Part shown: piece after piece, positions 63,142-64,000 of the stretch | Numbering within the stretch: the stretch's first letter is position 1 | Layout of the letters: each line of letters starts with the position of its first letter | NCBI RefSeq assembly: GCF_003014575.1 | Contig: NZ_PYGF01000007.1 | Location: 1-64,000, forward strand | From: Cecembia rubra | GTDB lineage: Bacteria; Bacteroidota; Bacteroidia; Cytophagales; Cyclobacteriaceae | Direction of reading: 5' to 3' | Length of the DNA: 64,000 nt | The notes under the pieces: model-generated | Databases searched by the model: none | What the model was told of the DNA's origin: nothing | The model's input: only the letters and a program-made list of their open reading frames with translations | Translations under genes and position numbers: made by a program

Positions 63142-64000
63142 TTATGAAATCCTGCTCCAATTGATTTCATGCTTTTTCTGTGCCCTGATTTGACGGACTA
63201 CCATGGCATGTTCGGGCCGGACAAGTTCCGGATCATCCTGAAGCAATTGTTCTGCTGCATCTCTTGCCAAGGTGAGTATAGGAGCATCTTTGCTCAAATC
63301 TGCAATCAACAAATCCGCTAAACCACTCTGCTGCGTACCCATCAGGTCACCTGGGCCACGGAGTTTCAGATCCACATCCGCTATTTCAAATCCGTTGTTG
63401 GTTCTTACCATGGTTTCTAACCTCACCCTACTGTCTTTGGACAGTTCATATTTGGTCATGAGGATGCAATACGACTGATCTGCCCCACGGCCTACCCTTC
63501 CCCGTAGCTGATGCAATTGGGACAAACCAAAACGCTCTGCATTTTCTACAATCATCACAGAGGCATTGGGAACATTCACACCCACCTCGATCACAGTAGT
63601 CGCCACCATGATCTTGGTCTCTCCCTTGACAAAACGCTGCATCTCGAAATCCTTATCCCCTGCCTTCATATCGCCATGCACAATACTTACAGGATATTCA
63701 GGAAAAGCCCTACAAATACTTTCATACCCATCCATGAGGTTTTTAAGATCCATAGTCTCTGATTCCTGGATCAATGGATAGACCACATATACTTGTCTTC
63801 CTTCATGAATTTGCTTGCGCATAAAGCCAAAGACTTTCAATCGGTCTTTGTCATAACGGTGTACAGTTTGAATTGGCTTCCTTCCTGCCGGTAATTCATC
63901 TATTACCGAAATGTCCAAATCTCCATACAAAGTCATCGCCAAAGTCCTTGGAATCGGCGTGGCGGTCATAACCAACACGTGTGGATAAAAATGCTCATTC
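63142..64000 (-). CDS. recG: ATP-dependent DNA helicase RecG (3' part)
   Basis: The frame runs from the stop near 63142 to the window end, reading upstream ...NEHFYPHVLVMTATPIPRT without a start, so the gene's 5' part lies beyond 64000. Visible are helicase motif III TATPIPRT, and motifs V and VI in VATTVIEVGVNVPNASVMIV and HQLRGRVGRG, followed by the RecG C-terminal GPGDLMGTQQSGLADLLIAD. RecG remodels stalled replication forks and branched DNA. Only about 286 of roughly 690-700 residues are in view. Confidence 0.93.
   Translation of the reverse strand, partial: NEHFYPHVLVMTATPIPRTLAMTLYGDLDISVIDELPAGRKPIQTVHRYDKDRLKVFGFMRKQIHEGRQVYVVYPLIQESETMDLKNLMDGYESICRAFPEYPVSIVHGDMKAGDKDFEMQRFVKGETKIMVATTVIEVGVNVPNASVMIVENAERFGLSQLHQLRGRVGRGADQSYCILMTKYELSKDSRVRLETMVRTNNGFEIADVDLKLRGPGDLMGTQQSGLADLLIADLSKDAPILTLARDAAEQLLQDDPELVRPEHAMVVRQIRAQKKHEINWSRIS

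Noticed and set aside
1-64000. CRISPR arrays, tRNA or rRNA genes, prophage and IS transposases
   Set aside because: I scanned intergenic regions for spaced direct repeats, T-arm-like sequences and transposase motifs and saw none. Dispersed repeats noted above are the only repetitive elements.

Overview
The window looks like chromosomal DNA of a Bacteroidota bacterium, most likely order Cytophagales and near Cyclobacteriaceae (Algoriphagus/Cyclobacterium-like). The reasons are a SusC/SusD pair, the gliding genes gldD and gldE, a 29-residue AURKAIP1/COX24-type basic protein beside an RNase G gene, RraA, CRTAC1/UnbV and GMC/subunit-3 families typical of this group, few visible Shine-Dalgarno sites, and promoter motifs of the Bacteroidota TTTG / TAnnTTTG type. 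The family-level placement is an inference from gene content; no rRNA or tRNA gene was found.

Layout. 1-12.7 kb is mostly housekeeping: gltBD (glutamate synthase), gldE, ssb and mutY on the minus strand, then on the plus strand an HU-like protein, a TPR protein, the COX24-like microprotein and RNase G. 12.9-15.6 kb holds five small plus-strand genes (DUF3267, NTF2-like, DUF1801, GNAT, DUF4256). 15.7-22.3 kb is a block of exported redox and ring-opening enzymes: a cupin-cupin-SMP-30 lipoprotein facing a minus-strand set of quinohaemoprotein dehydrogenase, double-cupin/dimeric-barrel protein and exported RraA-family protein. 22.7-30 kb carries an LpxL-type acyltransferase, a phosphopantetheinyl transferase, the first GMC oxidoreductase/subunit-3 pair, a Tat-type Nif3-like protein, a nitroreductase, an exported DinB protein and gldD. 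30-39 kb has a Na+/solute symporter, a sugar-kinase-like protein, DsbD, an M20 dipeptidase, an MDR-MaoC fusion and a MntA/HepT pair whose toxin gene is interrupted. 39-48 kb has a GH130 enzyme, the second GMC/subunit-3 pair, a GH18 enzyme, a PVC-type cytochrome protein and a sarcosine/N-methyltryptophan-oxidase-like enzyme. 48-57 kb is a SusCD locus followed by a small lipoprotein and a giant FG-GAP/UnbV lipoprotein. 57.6-64 kb has a carboxylesterase, a remnant of a DUF4143 ATPase, an alpha/beta hydrolase, a sterol-desaturase-family protein, a Tat-type Gfo/Idh/MocA oxidoreductase and the 3' part of recG.

How the genes may work together. Much of the accessory content is extracytoplasmic sugar or polyol oxidation: two GMC flavoenzymes, each with a Tat-signal small subunit, two c-type cytochrome proteins that could take the electrons, a Tat-lipoprotein Gfo/Idh oxidoreductase, a lactonase, a GH130 enzyme and a SusCD importer. 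This resembles the glucoside 3-dehydrogenase / 3-keto-sugar chemistry known for related LacA/LacC-type proteins, but substrates cannot be read from the sequence.

The observations most worth following are the exported PQQ-dehydrogenase/cupin/RraA/SMP-30 block, the duplicated GMC modules, the HepT gene stopped inside its catalytic motif, the MDR-MaoC fusion joined by a simple-sequence linker with a 7-bp tandem repeat, and the Tat-signal Nif3 protein.
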